57,839 bases of DNA from an uncultured Lachnospiraceae bacterium (GTDB lineage Bacteria; Bacillota; Clostridia; Lachnospirales; Lachnospiraceae): the NCBI GenBank assembly GCA_948470905.1, contig CAOKQK010000011.1, forward strand, positions 1-57,839. Reading direction: 5' to 3'. Shown in pieces: positions 35,486 through 45,276 of this stretch. Position 1 is the stretch's first letter; every line of letters starts with the position of its first letter. Below the pieces are notes generated by a model. That model did not search any database and was not told the DNA's origin. It saw only the letters and a list, made by a program, of their open reading frames with translations. Both the position numbers and the translations under genes were made by a program.

Positions 35486-37153
35486 CTATTTTAAACGGAA
35501 CATACTCGTCAGCTTCTTGAGCAGGCTGGCCTGGGAAGACAGCTCCTGGCTGGCAGCGGCACTTTCCTCACTGGTCGCAGAATTGGTCTGGACTACGGAG
35601 GAAATCTGATCAATGCCCTCTGTCACCTGGTTGATAGAGGTGGTCTGGTTTTCCACCGCCTCCACGACAATCCCCATTCTCTCCGTCACTCCCGCAGCGC
35701 TCTCGCTGGTGCGCTGCAAAGCTTCTGTTACCATACCCACCACACGGCTGCCCTCAGTGACGGCGGCAATGGAGCTTTCAATCAGATTCTTGGTAGCCTT
35801 GGCGGCCTCATCGGACTTGGTCGCCAGGCTGCGCACTTCATCAGCCACCACAGCAAAGCCCTTGCCGGCCTCACCTACCCGGGCAGCCTCCACAGCGGCG
35901 TTCAGGGCAAGAATATTGGTCTGAAAAGCTATATTCTCAATGGTAGCAATGATTTTGCTGATTTCCTCGGAGGAGCTGGAAATACGCTCCATGGAGATAT
36001 TCAGGTTCCTGACATACTCCATGCTGACACCCAGCTGCCCGCCGGCCTGCTCTACAAACTGACCCGCCTCCCTGGTGGCAAGGGCTGTCCGCTGGGCGTT
36101 ATCTCTGATCTCGTTCATGGTGGCAGACAGTTCCTCTACCGCACTGGCCTGCTCCGTAGCCCCCTGTGCCAGAAACTGCGCGCCGTTGGACACCTGGTCA
36201 GAACCGGCATAGACCTGCTCGGCGCTGGCAGCAATCTTGGCCATAGTATCGTTCAGTTTTTCCCCGATGCTTTCCATGGAGTGCCTGATAGATATAAAGT
36301 CGCCTACATAATCCTGCTGCACATGGCCGGTCAGATCGCCCTTGGCAATCTTGCCAAGTATGCCGGAAATTTCGTCTATGTAGCCTTTGAGGCGCTGAAT
36401 CGTTTCCCGGAACATTTGAGCCAATACTCCCACTTCATCGTTGGAGCGAATATTGATATGTATTTCCTCGCCGCTGACCAGGCCAAAATCCCCTTGTTCC
36501 AGCCGCCCGGCCGCCTGGGTGATCACCGCCAGAGGGCCGGAAACCCTCTTTTTCAGGTATGCAGCCAGGATTATAATACAAATAAGGACAACAACCCCGC
36601 TCACAGCAGCGGAAACCATCACTGACGTCGTAATCTGCCGGTTGACCTCCTCGCTGGAAATACCTGCGAAAATCAGCCCGTTCACATTTCCGTTATCATC
36701 CCTTGTGGGGACATAGGAGCAGAGATACTCTTCGTCCAGAATATAGGCATTTCCCACATAAGACTGTCCCTGTTGGAGCACAATGGATGCCAGCTCGTCG
36801 GACAACCGGGTCCCTACCACCCGATTCCCGTTCTGGATCACCGTAGTATAAGCCCGGGTAGCCCCTTCAAAAATAGTAAATTCACAGCCCATGCGGCTCT
36901 TCAGATCATCCAGCGCCTGGTTCATATCATCGCCGTCGTCCATCTGGCTGAGGACATACGCCAGCATGTTCGTACCGCTGGTACATCTTTCTTTCAACAT
37001 CTCTGTGGTAAGGTCGCGAAACATGATAATACATACGGCCACTGCAAGGAAAATTGACACTACCTGCATGATGACCACTATGTTACCAATCTTTTGACCG
37101 ATGCGCCTGTGCTTTCTTCCGCCTCGTCCCTGAGACAACTGATTTTTTTCCAT
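35486..37153 (-). CDS. Methyl-accepting chemotaxis protein
   Basis: Transmembrane receptor signalling to CheA/CheW. Order: membrane segment (about 22-46), an extracytoplasmic Cache-like domain of 150 residues ([20 protein letters not shown], a single-Cache pattern), membrane segment (about 178-202, [19 protein letters not shown]), a HAMP domain and a long signalling coiled coil with the conserved tip [20 protein letters not shown]. Length is 555 aa. The ligand is unknown. It has its own consensus-like promoter (37200-37228) and terminator. No other chemotaxis or flagellar gene is in the window. Confidence 0.93.
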   Translation of the reverse strand: MEKNQLSQGRGGRKHRRIGQKIGNIVVIMQVVSIFLAVAVCIIMFRDLTTEMLKERCTSGTNMLAYVLSQMDDGDDMNQALDDLKSRMGCEFTIFEGATRAYTTVIQNGNRVVGTRLSDELASIVLQQGQSYVGNAYILDEEYLCSYVPTRDDNGNVNGLIFAGISSEEVNRQITTSVMVSAAVSGVVVLICIIILAAYLKKRVSGPLAVITQAAGRLEQGDFGLVSGEEIHINIRSNDEVGVLAQMFRETIQRLKGYIDEISGILGKIAKGDLTGHVQQDYVGDFISIRHSMESIGEKLNDTMAKIAASAEQVYAGSDQVSNGAQFLAQGATEQASAVEELSATMNEIRDNAQRTALATREAGQFVEQAGGQLGVSMEYVRNLNISMERISSSSEEISKIIATIENIAFQTNILALNAAVEAARVGEAGKGFAVVADEVRSLATKSDEAAKATKNLIESSIAAVTEGSRVVGMVTEALQRTSESAAGVTERMGIVVEAVENQTTSINQVTEGIDQISSVVQTNSATSEESAAASQELSSQASLLKKLTSMFRLK

Positions 37154-37199
37154 TATCCTTCACCCCGTCTTAAAAACCTGTTTATCCGCAACTCTTTTT

Positions 37200-37228
37200 A
37201 TTATAGTGGAAACTGGACACTTTTGCAA
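37200..37228 (-). promoter_or_regulatory. Promoter of the chemoreceptor gene
   Basis: TTGCAA (37223-37228), 17 bases, TATAAT (37200-37205) on the minus strand. This is sigma-A type; no flagellar sigma-28 motif was seen. Confidence 0.7.
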
Positions 37229-37355
37229 GAGGGATTTCCCTTTTGGCTCTAATACCCCTCTTATACTTCCCACATCCAGCAGGGACAGCATTATCGTAAT
37301 CTGTTCCCACTGACATGTGCCTCCCCTCGCATTAACCTGCCCGGGCACTGCCGCA

Positions 37356-37386
37356 AAAAGACCCCGGCTTTCACCGAGGTCTTTTC
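37356..37386 (-). terminator. recJ terminator
   Basis: AAGACCTCGG / CCGGGGTCTT with a 6-base loop and TTTTT on the minus strand. The rest of the 37229-37520 gap holds no gene. Confidence 0.8.
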
Positions 37387-37520
37387 GCTATTTTCTTATG
37401 AGGGGGGAGATAGTGAGTTCATCAACTATCTGATATACATATTACAGAAGAAATGTGTCCAAAGTGTGTTCATTCTCTAATCAAAAAATAAAAACAAGAT
37501 AAAAAAGAAAGAAACAGCAC

Positions 37521-39308
37521 TCAGCAATAATGCTGCATCACAAGCTGCAGCTCGGTTTTTCCTCTGTAGGTGTTTTTTCCCAGCCGATACACCACAGACA
37601 TCCGGAAAGTCCCCAGCCCTCCATAGAGCTGCGCTGCGCTTTCCACACCATACTTTTCCTCCAGGAACAGGTCAAACCGCTCCAGATCCCCAAAATACAC
37701 CAGCTGCTTTATGGCGCCCTCCGGCGTCTTTACCTTAAATCTGGCAAAGTTTTTGTTGGCCCCCATCCTGACGCCCGCCTGAAAGATCAGATCCCTCTGG
37801 GCAAACAGCGGCTTGGGATTACCCACCCCGAAGGGCTCCAGAAGCTCCAGCTCCCCCGCCAGCTCCTCATCTGCATAGACAAGGGGCATGGGCACATCAA
37901 TATGCACCCTGGGGATAAAATCCTCCTCGGAAAGCCTGCAGTTTCGGTTCAGCTCCTCCCGGAAGGGCTCAATGTCCTCCTCTTTCATGGACAGCCCCGC
38001 CGCCATGGCATGCCCTCCAAACTTGGTGAAATAACGCTTCACCTCCGTCATGGCGTCATACATATGGTAGCCTTCCACAGAGCGCCCGGAGCCCTTGACT
38101 CCCTCCTCGCCCTGGGTCAGGATAAACACAGGATGATTGTAACGCTCCCTGACCCTTCCTGCGATAATGCCCGCGAGGCTCTCATGTACCTGAGGCAGAA
38201 AAACCACCAACACCTTGTCCCGCTCCATGTGATGTTCCTGTATGTAGCCCTCCGCCTGCGCCACCCCCTTTGAGGTCAGGCTCTTTCTGCTGTCATTTAA
38301 GTCCTTCAGCTCCCTGGCCGCGTTCATGGCATCCGCCTTTGTACCGCTCTGCAGAAGCTCCAGCGCCCGCCCTGCGGTGTCCAGCCTTCCGGTTGCGTTC
38401 AGGCAGGGTCCCAGCACAAACCCCAGATGATAGACACTCAGCTTCTCCGGCTCAATGCCGTTCACCTCCATTAACGACCTCAGTCCCAGATTGCCTGTAT
38501 TCCTGAGCCGCGCTAAACCTTCCTTCACAAGAATCCGGTTCTCGTCCTTCAGCTCCATGACATCACAGACTGTAGCCAGCGCCGCAAATTCCAGGAATTC
38601 CCCCATGGCAGCCTTGAGCCTGTCGCTGCCCGTCCTCTCCGCCAGCGCCCCCATGACCTTGAACGCCACTGCAGCCCCGCAGATACCTGCAAAGGGATAG
38701 CTGCACTGCTCCTGTTTCGGATCTATGACTGCCAGCGCAGGCGGAAGAAGCTCTCTGCGGATCTCCTCCCCGGTCCCCGACTTATCCTCCAGGACAAAAG
38801 GCACCTCATGATGATCCGTGACGATCACCTTAATGCCGTAAGAGCCGGCAAGCTCAATCTGCGGCGCCGCGGCAATGCCGTTGTCACAGGTGACGATCAT
38901 GCCTACCCCGTCCCCGGCAGCCTCCTCGATCAGGCTGTCATTGAGCCCATAGCCGTCATGGATGCGGTGCGGGATCGCCGTGTCCACCCTTGCCCCCAGA
39001 AGCTGCAGTCCCCTTGTCAATATGTAGGACGAACAGATGCCGTCCACATCATAATCCCCGATGACACGGATAAACCGCCCCTCCGAGACTGCCTCCAGGA
39101 TCTCAGCAGCAGCCTTGTCCATATCCTTCAAAAGCCAGGGGGAATAGCAGTCTTCAAGTGACCCATGCAAAAATTTTTGAACCTGCCCTTCCTCTGTCAG
39201 ATCCCTGTTCCGCAGGATCCTTGCCAGTATGGGGCTGATGCCGAATTGCCGCCCCCACGCCTCAAAATCAGCCTTTTTTGCCGCAACAAACCATTTTTCC
39301 TGTTCCAT
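37521..39308 (-). CDS. recJ: Single-stranded-DNA exonuclease RecJ
   Basis: 5'-3' exonuclease in recombination and repair. The protein of about 595 residues has the DHH-family motifs IGDYDVDGICSS, VTCDNGI, VTDHHEVP and LGPCLNATGRLD, then the DHHA1 domain (GIIAGRVRERY, GRSVEGYHMYDAM, FGGHAMAAGLS) and an OB-like end. ATG 39308 (MEQEKWFVAAKKADFEA) has GGAGATTGGAG; the frame to 39395 overlaps the lipoprotein gene and is less likely. It lies 34 bases after the lipoprotein gene. Confidence 0.93.
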   Translation of the reverse strand: MEQEKWFVAAKKADFEAWGRQFGISPILARILRNRDLTEEGQVQKFLHGSLEDCYSPWLLKDMDKAAAEILEAVSEGRFIRVIGDYDVDGICSSYILTRGLQLLGARVDTAIPHRIHDGYGLNDSLIEEAAGDGVGMIVTCDNGIAAAPQIELAGSYGIKVIVTDHHEVPFVLEDKSGTGEEIRRELLPPALAVIDPKQEQCSYPFAGICGAAVAFKVMGALAERTGSDRLKAAMGEFLEFAALATVCDVMELKDENRILVKEGLARLRNTGNLGLRSLMEVNGIEPEKLSVYHLGFVLGPCLNATGRLDTAGRALELLQSGTKADAMNAARELKDLNDSRKSLTSKGVAQAEGYIQEHHMERDKVLVVFLPQVHESLAGIIAGRVRERYNHPVFILTQGEEGVKGSGRSVEGYHMYDAMTEVKRYFTKFGGHAMAAGLSMKEEDIEPFREELNRNCRLSEEDFIPRVHIDVPMPLVYADEELAGELELLEPFGVGNPKPLFAQRDLIFQAGVRMGANKNFARFKVKTPEGAIKQLVYFGDLERFDLFLEEKYGVESAAQLYGGLGTFRMSVVYRLGKNTYRGKTELQLVMQHYC

Positions 39309-39342
39309 TCTCCAATCTCCAGCAAAAGCCGTTTCGTCCCTT

Positions 39343-39927
39343 TTATCCCACCACTCCTGATACATATTCGATAGAGGTAATGTCATCTCCGCCAAAGATA
39401 AAATTCAGCTTCATGCCGCCCTTCTCATACGAAATCCTGTTATCGCTTTCCTCGCTGGCCTGCCCATACGCCTTGATGATATCCGCCCTGGTCTTGGACA
39501 GGTCGATCCCCTCGGGGGTTGCTACCGTATCATCCTTTAAGATTATATATGCGATCCTGTTCTTCTCCCCGTCCGGATAAGTCTCTATCTCATAAGAGCC
39601 GTAACTGTACACATATGCGGTTCCCTGGGCGGCGCAGCTGGGCGCCTCAAAGACACTCTTTGCCTCCCCCAGTTCAGGGACAAGCTCATTCATATCCATA
39701 TCCACCCCCAGAGTGACGCCGTTTATCTCAAACAGGTATCCCGCCTGCTTATCTGCCTCACTTCCGGAGGGCGTGCTTCCCTGCCCGCTGCTCTTGTCAT
39801 CATCTGGACCCGGCTTTGAACTGCACCCTGTCAGCGCAAAAGAAAACGCGATGCCCGCCACAAGCGCCGCGGCACACACTGCCTTCTTTGTCCTCATACC
39901 CATTAACTTTAACTCTCTCGTTTTCAT
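39343..39927 (-). CDS. Lipoprotein of unknown function
   Basis: A lipoprotein signal peptide (KKAVCAAALVAGIAFSFALTGC, lipobox ALTGC about residues 31-35) is followed by a Ser/Gly/Asp linker and a domain of about 140 residues (YLFEINGVTLGVDMDMNELV ... FGGDDITSIEYVSG). The surface domain has no recognised catalytic residues. ATG 39927 is preferred: AAGGAG stands 7 bases upstream, while ATG 39933 touches it. It may be co-transcribed with recJ. Confidence 0.75.
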   Translation of the reverse strand: MKTRELKLMGMRTKKAVCAAALVAGIAFSFALTGCSSKPGPDDDKSSGQGSTPSGSEADKQAGYLFEINGVTLGVDMDMNELVPELGEAKSVFEAPSCAAQGTAYVYSYGSYEIETYPDGEKNRIAYIILKDDTVATPEGIDLSKTRADIIKAYGQASEESDNRISYEKGGMKLNFIFGGDDITSIEYVSGVVG

Positions 39928-40083
39928 GTTCATTCTCCTTTATGATAATTATTCGCCACCTGTGACAGACTGTTCTGTCTCTGCATTTCACCGCTCCCGG
40001 CATGCGCTCTCATTTAAAACAGTATATATTACTCTGTAATCCCTCTCTTTGTCAACATTTCAGGCTTGCAGCAGGACCTTTGA

Positions 40084-41136
40084 TTATCTGGCGGACTGCA
40101 GGCCATAAAACTTTTTCTGCCGCTCAATCTCCGCCCGGTAGTCGGCGAGCTTCTTCTCCCACTCCCGCTCCAGGGCTTCTTCTCCGCGCCGGCTCTCCAG
40201 CCCGCAGTCCCTGGCAAGGATTTCCCCGAAGTATCTGCTGAGCTTCTCCGCACCCCACAGGTTCAGATGCAGTCCCCCGTCATAGGTGTCCTCGTTAAAG
40301 TCCAGCCCGATCTCCTCCGTCACCTCAAGAAAATTGTAATATTTCAAGCCATGCCCTGCGGCGTAGTCCTCCATCTGCTGCTCCCACTGATCATACCAGT
40401 AAGGGTAGAGGCTGGGCGCCTTGACCAGCACCAGCTCCACATCATTTTCCCGGCAAAGCTCCGTCATCATATCCAGATATTTATAGGCATTATCTCCAAA
40501 CTGATAATCCGCCAGCGGCCTTCCCGCAGGAACATTCTCCGCAGGAAGCGCATCCACCCTCATATAATAGCCGTTGAAGGTGACATCCTCCTTCTTCCAG
40601 AAGTATTTGAAATCCTCCGGTATCAGCTGGTTCCATCTGCTGTGATAGCGCAGGATGGGAAAGACATATTCAATAAAGCTCTCCTCCTCCGTCATGGAGG
40701 CCAGGATGCTTTTCACCTTGGGCATGGACCATTTCATCCCGTCCAGGGTCATCCTGTTATAGCTCTCCTTCTGGGGCTCATTGTATTTTAAAGAGAGGAT
40801 GTTAAACACAACCACCTCCGGCTTCTCGTATTTGAAGGTTTCCTCCATCAGATAATAGGACTGCCAGATCAGCTGCTCCGCGCTCCCCCGGATATAGCTG
40901 TTGATCCCGTACTCCTCCCACAGGACCGCCGGAGAAATATTTTCGTACAGCTCGCAGTCTCCGATAAAGATGACATCGTGATCCTTCCTCTCATCATAGT
41001 ATTCCTGGATCATGCCGCCTTCCAGCACGTCATCCATATACTTGGGCATCAGCAGCCTCTGCAGGGCTGCCAACACCGTCCCCAATATGAATATCGTAAC
41101 TATCCACCTTACTATTTTCCTGCCCATATCCTCCAT
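40084..41136 (-). CDS. SGNH-like acyltransferase/esterase with Cys nucleophile (DltD/AlgJ-like role)
   Basis: Last gene of the acylation operon. A signal anchor (about residues 8-28) exports the rest. The SGNH block I reads VIFIGDCELYEN, with Cys61 where Ser is normal; block V is DGGLHLN (Asp286, His290), so a Cys-His-Asp triad is plausible. The family role, by analogy with DltD and AlgJ/AlgX, is moving an acyl group from the MBOAT shuttle to the envelope polymer. The C terminus is a charged coiled coil (EEALEREWEKKLADYRAEIE). It begins about 140 bases after the racemase ends. Function is inferred from context. Confidence 0.75.
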   Translation of the reverse strand: MEDMGRKIVRWIVTIFILGTVLAALQRLLMPKYMDDVLEGGMIQEYYDERKDHDVIFIGDCELYENISPAVLWEEYGINSYIRGSAEQLIWQSYYLMEETFKYEKPEVVVFNILSLKYNEPQKESYNRMTLDGMKWSMPKVKSILASMTEEESFIEYVFPILRYHSRWNQLIPEDFKYFWKKEDVTFNGYYMRVDALPAENVPAGRPLADYQFGDNAYKYLDMMTELCRENDVELVLVKAPSLYPYWYDQWEQQMEDYAAGHGLKYYNFLEVTEEIGLDFNEDTYDGGLHLNLWGAEKLSRYFGEILARDCGLESRRGEEALEREWEKKLADYRAEIERQKKFYGLQSAR

Positions 41137-41277
41137 GCCTTTCCGAAGCCTGCGAACCCGGGCTCACAGACACAGCTCCGCCATATTCCGCATTGATACC
41201 TTTTATGTCCGCCCCGGCGAACATTATGGAAATTAATTTCCATAATCACCCTCGCGCAAGCTTCAACAGAAGCCCTC

Positions 41278-41994
41278 TTAAACTGTGATCAATTCACGGT
41301 ATCCTGCCTTCAGCCTTCCGCAGCCCTCCACTGCACACTTTGCCATCAGCTGCATGGCGTCCAGGTATCCTGCGCCTATCCCATAATTTTCCCGCACAAC
41401 CGACAGCTCCGTGCAGCCGAGAATGATCACCTCCGCCCCAGCCTTCTGCAATTCCTCCGAAGCTGCCCGGAAACGCTCCATCTCCACCGGACGGTTCGCC
41501 TTCACATTCTCATATATGATGTGCATCACGTCCTGCTGCCTCTCTGCCGACGGCACTGCCAGGCTGCAGCCGCTTTTCTCAAAGACCCTCTGGAACAGCC
41601 TGCTCTCCAGCGTCCCTGATGTAGCCATGAGTCCCGCACACCGGATATTCCTCCGGACAAGGTACGCGCAGATCTCATGAATGATATCTATGATCTCCGC
41701 CTGAATCTCACGGGACAGCCTCTCATAAAAGTAATTTGCAGTAATACAGGGGATTGCGATGACCTCCGCCCCCTGCTCCGCCAGCTTTTTGCCTATCCCT
41801 ATCATCTCCGGCGCAGGGTCCTGACTGCTCTGTCCCAGGATAAACCTGGTCCTGTCCGGTATCTGGGGGCAATTATATATGATCATTTCTATATGCTCCT
41901 GATCCGTAACTGCGTCTGTCATCTCGATGACCATCTTCATAAACAGCGCCGTAGCCATGGGGCCCAAGCCGCCAATAACGCCCAGTTTCCGCAT
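41278..41994 (-). CDS. Aspartate/glutamate-type amino-acid racemase
   Basis: PLP-independent two-Cys racemase fold. From ATG 41994 the protein has about 238 residues, starting RKLGVIGGLGPMAT. Both catalytic cysteines are present: Cys83 in IPCITANYF (usual PCNTAH) and Cys194 in ILGCTELSVV. The changes next to the first Cys (Asn to Ile, His to Asn) suggest altered specificity. It is cytosolic and lies inside the acylation operon, pointing to supply of a D-amino acid for the adenylating enzyme; that link is inference. The frame extends to 42072, but an extension lacks family support. Confidence 0.85.
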   Translation of the reverse strand: MRKLGVIGGLGPMATALFMKMVIEMTDAVTDQEHIEMIIYNCPQIPDRTRFILGQSSQDPAPEMIGIGKKLAEQGAEVIAIPCITANYFYERLSREIQAEIIDIIHEICAYLVRRNIRCAGLMATSGTLESRLFQRVFEKSGCSLAVPSAERQQDVMHIIYENVKANRPVEMERFRAASEELQKAGAEVIILGCTELSVVRENYGIGAGYLDAMQLMAKCAVEGCGRLKAGYRELITV

Positions 41995-42079
41995 TTTATT
42001 TTTACCCCTTTTTGTCTCAGAATCTGTCATTTCACTTCCAGACATATACTCCGGCGTGCTCTCGGCACACACCAGCCTG

Positions 42080-43303
42080 CTACTTTATCTCCGGATAGAG
42101 ATCCCTGTTATAATTGTGTGAATTATCATTGGCCAGGGAATATTCCATCAGCTCCGCATCTGTCTTGTAAAAGAAGGTGGAGCCGTCCTTTCTCCGGCAG
42201 GTATCAAAGTGGTGCCAGCCATCCCCCAGGTCGATCAGATTCCAATAATGCATGGTATCCGACGGGATCTTTTCGATATCCATATTAGGGATCCCTGCCC
42301 TGGTCAGCAGGCATTTCGCCGTAGCCGCATACACATAACAGTCACCCTTCCGCTCCACAATGCCATTGTAGGCGCCCTGGACCCATTCACCCTTGGGCGT
42401 CCCGTCAGAATAAGATATCCTGTCATGGCACCAGTCATAGATTGCCTTCGCCTTCTCATACTGGCTCATGGAATCATTCAGGATCGTCTCAAGCACCTTG
42501 TCCGCCTCCGCATATATGATCTCCTCCGTGACCGTATCTATGGTGACAGGCTCCACATGCAGGACAGTGGACACTGACGCCGCATTTCCCGCGCTGTCCA
42601 CCGCGTTATAAATCACAGTATAGTCGCCCGGCGTGCCGGTATCCACCCGGCTGGTATCCACATCCAGCCTTACATCCTGGTCATAGTCATCCGTCACGGT
42701 AATTCCCTTCTTATAAGAGACGCTCCCTCCCGCGGTCATGTACAGCTCGCTCACCCCGTGGATCACCGGAGGCTCCGTGTCATAAACCACCCTCAGGCTT
42801 GCCTGAGCCACAGTGACATTTCCACCTTCATCCTGCACCTCCAAGGATACCGTGCTGACCCCTTCGGTCACACAGTCCGGCTCCTGCACAAAGCGCACCG
42901 AATAGGGCGTCGTTTCCTTTATCTCCACCAGAAAATCTTCGATTTCAACGCTTCCCCCTCCAAATAGAGTGACATCCTGTGTGACTACCTCCGGCGCAAC
43001 CGTATCCCTTATATGAAGGACGCTTGACATATCCCTCCCGTAGACACGGACAACTACATCGTAATCCCCCACATGATTCAGCAGGGCATCCTCCTGGACG
43101 CCGGATACCAAACGGGCATTCTTATTCTCCCATTTTAAGAACATTCCCGCACTGGCACGGACTTCCCCTGCCTCCACTGTCACTTCCTCCAAAACACAGC
43201 AGTACGGCAGGAGGAAATAGACCACTCCCGCAAGCACCGCCAACATGATAATTAACCTGATACGGCGCGCCTGCCTGCGCCTTCTTGAACGTCTTCGACC
43301 CAT
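42080..43303 (-). CDS. Exported transglutaminase-like protein with Ig-like domains
   Basis: A basic N terminus and one membrane segment (about residues 15-34) anchor the protein outside. Two or three Ig-like/DUF5011-type domains (DTVAPEVVTQDV, DTEPPVIHGVSELYM, GDYTVIYNAVDSAGN) lead to a transglutaminase-like domain with a Cys-His-Asp triad, Cys322 (RKGDCYVYAA), His352 (DTMHYWNL) and Asp367 (WHHFD). Such domains cut or form isopeptide bonds. ATG 43303 has GGAGAGGGG. It is the fourth gene of the acylation operon and may act on the modified polymer or wall; the substrate is unknown. Confidence 0.82.
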   Translation of the reverse strand: MGRRRSRRRRQARRIRLIIMLAVLAGVVYFLLPYCCVLEEVTVEAGEVRASAGMFLKWENKNARLVSGVQEDALLNHVGDYDVVVRVYGRDMSSVLHIRDTVAPEVVTQDVTLFGGGSVEIEDFLVEIKETTPYSVRFVQEPDCVTEGVSTVSLEVQDEGGNVTVAQASLRVVYDTEPPVIHGVSELYMTAGGSVSYKKGITVTDDYDQDVRLDVDTSRVDTGTPGDYTVIYNAVDSAGNAASVSTVLHVEPVTIDTVTEEIIYAEADKVLETILNDSMSQYEKAKAIYDWCHDRISYSDGTPKGEWVQGAYNGIVERKGDCYVYAATAKCLLTRAGIPNMDIEKIPSDTMHYWNLIDLGDGWHHFDTCRRKDGSTFFYKTDAELMEYSLANDNSHNYNRDLYPEIK

Positions 43304-43374
43304 TTCCCCTCTCCATAGTCCCAATGACTTATCCTACAATTCCTTAAGGAAGCGCCGATCAAATCACCGTTTCC

Positions 43375-44967
43375 CTAAAACCTGTTATAAATGAACTGAC
43401 TGGCGTCATATCCGATCCCGTAAGCGCCAAAGAGCAGCACGGCCAGGAAAAGTACAGACCATACCACAGCCCGCACCGGATACGGCCTCGCCGCGATCCG
43501 CTCCCTGACGCCGCCTCTCCGGTGCAGTATCCCTATTATCACAAACAGTACAGCCCCGGCCGCCAGAACGCCGTAATCCCCTGCCGTGATGCCCAGCTCC
43601 AATAAAGCCCCATTCCACAGAATGTTCCAGTTCTTCGCCGTAAACATGGAGCCAAACATACGAAACGTGGTTCCTATATCGCTGTAGCAGTCAAACATTT
43701 TCAGGACACTGATCAGCAGAAAAGTACGCGCCACCTGAAAAATATTATACAGCCTTGTGTTGCTGAACCGAAAGCGCTTGTGGAAGCGTCCGTAAAGAGG
43801 TTCCAGCTCCTCGGAGATCATCAGGACAAAATAGTTCGCCAGCCCCCACACCACAAAGTTCCAGCTGGCGCCATGCCAGAAGCCGGTGGCAAACCAGACC
43901 ACAAATGACGACAGATACACCGGCAGCCTCATCCCTATCTTTTTCCCCAGATGATTGCGGGAAAATTTGGAGATCTTCTGCATGGGCTTACAGATAGAGA
44001 TCGGATAGAAAAGATAATCCTTAAACCAGGTCCCCATGGTGATATGCCATCTGCGCCAGTATTCCTTGAGGGACATGGAGAAATAGGGCGTCTCAAAGTT
44101 TTCCTGCAGCCTGATCCCCAGAACCTGCGCTATGCCTATGGTGATATCAATGCCGCCTGTGAAATCCGCGTAAAGCTGCACGGTATAGAACAGCATCCCC
44201 ACAAAGGCATAGGCCCCATGGTACTCCCCGGGCGCGTCAATGATACAGCTTAGAGCCGGCAGTATCCTGTCTGCGATCACCATCTTTTTAAAATATCCCC
44301 ACAGCATGCGCTGCAGCCCGAAGCTCACCGTCCGGGCATCAAAGACATGTTCCGCGTACAATGTCCTGGACAGGTCATCAAAACGGCTGATCGGTCCCTG
44401 GACCAGCTGCGGAAAAAAGGAGACAAACAGGGCAAACCTGAAAAAGTTCTTCTCCGCAGGAACGGTCCCCCGATATACATCTATCAGATACCCCAGCGCC
44501 TGGAAGGTATAGAAGGAAATACCCATGGGCAGCACCAGCGTAACAAAAGAAAGCCTCTCCGTCCCCCCGAAGGCATTCATGATCCCATTTACATTCGAGA
44601 TAAAGAAGTTGGCATACTTCAATGTGGCGAGAATGCCCAAATTAATGAGAAGACCAAGAAGCAGCCACCGGAAACGTACCCTGTGCCTGCTCTCTTTGTA
44701 GGACTTTTTCCCGTCCCTGTCCATCTCCGCCTTGTGCTCCCGCAGATAGGCTGTCTGCCGTTCCTGGTCGCGCTCTATGATGCGCGCCGTAAAATAGATT
44801 GTCACTGTGGTCGCCAATATATATATCAGGAACCTCGGATCTGCGGCAGCATAAAAAATCCAGCTCGCCGCCAGCAGAAGCATCCACTGCACCTTTTTCG
44901 GCACAAGATAATATACCAGGAACAATACACCGACAAACCCTAAAAACTCGTATGACGTAAAGAACAT
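43375..44967 (-). CDS. AlgI-type membrane-bound O-acyltransferase with C-terminal acyl-shuttle motif
   Basis: Carries acyl groups from a cytosolic thioester across the membrane. The 530-residue protein has about 10 membrane segments, the MBOAT motif EYWRRWHITMGTWFKDYLFYP and catalytic His365 in GFWHGASWN. Length and motifs are closer to AlgI/PatA than to DltB. The protein ends in FIYNRF (525-530). Work on the Dlt pathway showed that a C-terminal hexapeptide with a Tyr, on DltX or fused to the MBOAT, carries the acyl group, so Tyr527 is the predicted shuttle residue. ATG 44967 follows GGGAGG. A separate DltX is not needed. Confidence 0.88.
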   Translation of the reverse strand: MFFTSYEFLGFVGVLFLVYYLVPKKVQWMLLLAASWIFYAAADPRFLIYILATTVTIYFTARIIERDQERQTAYLREHKAEMDRDGKKSYKESRHRVRFRWLLLGLLINLGILATLKYANFFISNVNGIMNAFGGTERLSFVTLVLPMGISFYTFQALGYLIDVYRGTVPAEKNFFRFALFVSFFPQLVQGPISRFDDLSRTLYAEHVFDARTVSFGLQRMLWGYFKKMVIADRILPALSCIIDAPGEYHGAYAFVGMLFYTVQLYADFTGGIDITIGIAQVLGIRLQENFETPYFSMSLKEYWRRWHITMGTWFKDYLFYPISICKPMQKISKFSRNHLGKKIGMRLPVYLSSFVVWFATGFWHGASWNFVVWGLANYFVLMISEELEPLYGRFHKRFRFSNTRLYNIFQVARTFLLISVLKMFDCYSDIGTTFRMFGSMFTAKNWNILWNGALLELGITAGDYGVLAAGAVLFVIIGILHRRGGVRERIAARPYPVRAVVWSVLFLAVLLFGAYGIGYDASQFIYNRF

Positions 44968-45003
44968 AGTCTACCTCCCGTGCATGGAATGCACAGTCCG
45001 CCC

Positions 45004-45234
45004 TTAATCTTCCTCCTCGATCTCCTGAATCAGGGCATACAGGGCCTTTGCCGAATTGAAATTCTCAGGCAGTATCCTCTTTGCGTCGATGGTCACATCG
45101 AACACATCCTGGATCTCCGCAATCAGCGTGACAATGTCGAAGGAATCCAGGATCTCATCATCCACCAGATGCTGCTCCGTCTCAAAATCCACCTCGGGAT
45201 GCAGTTCCTTCAAAATTTCCAATAAATCTTCCAT
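45004..45234 (-). CDS. Acyl/aminoacyl carrier protein (DltC-like)
   Basis: The 76-residue acidic four-helix protein has the phosphopantetheine Ser31 in ILDSFDIVTLI, like DltC (LLDSF). It would carry the amino acid as a thioester from the adenylating enzyme to the MBOAT. ATG 45234 follows GAGGAGA. It lies 42 bases after the adenylating enzyme gene and 36 bases before the MBOAT gene. A general fatty-acid ACP is unlikely in this setting. Confidence 0.9.
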   Translation of the reverse strand: MEDLLEILKELHPEVDFETEQHLVDDEILDSFDIVTLIAEIQDVFDVTIDAKRILPENFNSAKALYALIQEIEEED

Positions 45235-45276
45235 TTTTTCAATCTCCTCTACTTATTTAACATATTTTTCAATCTA

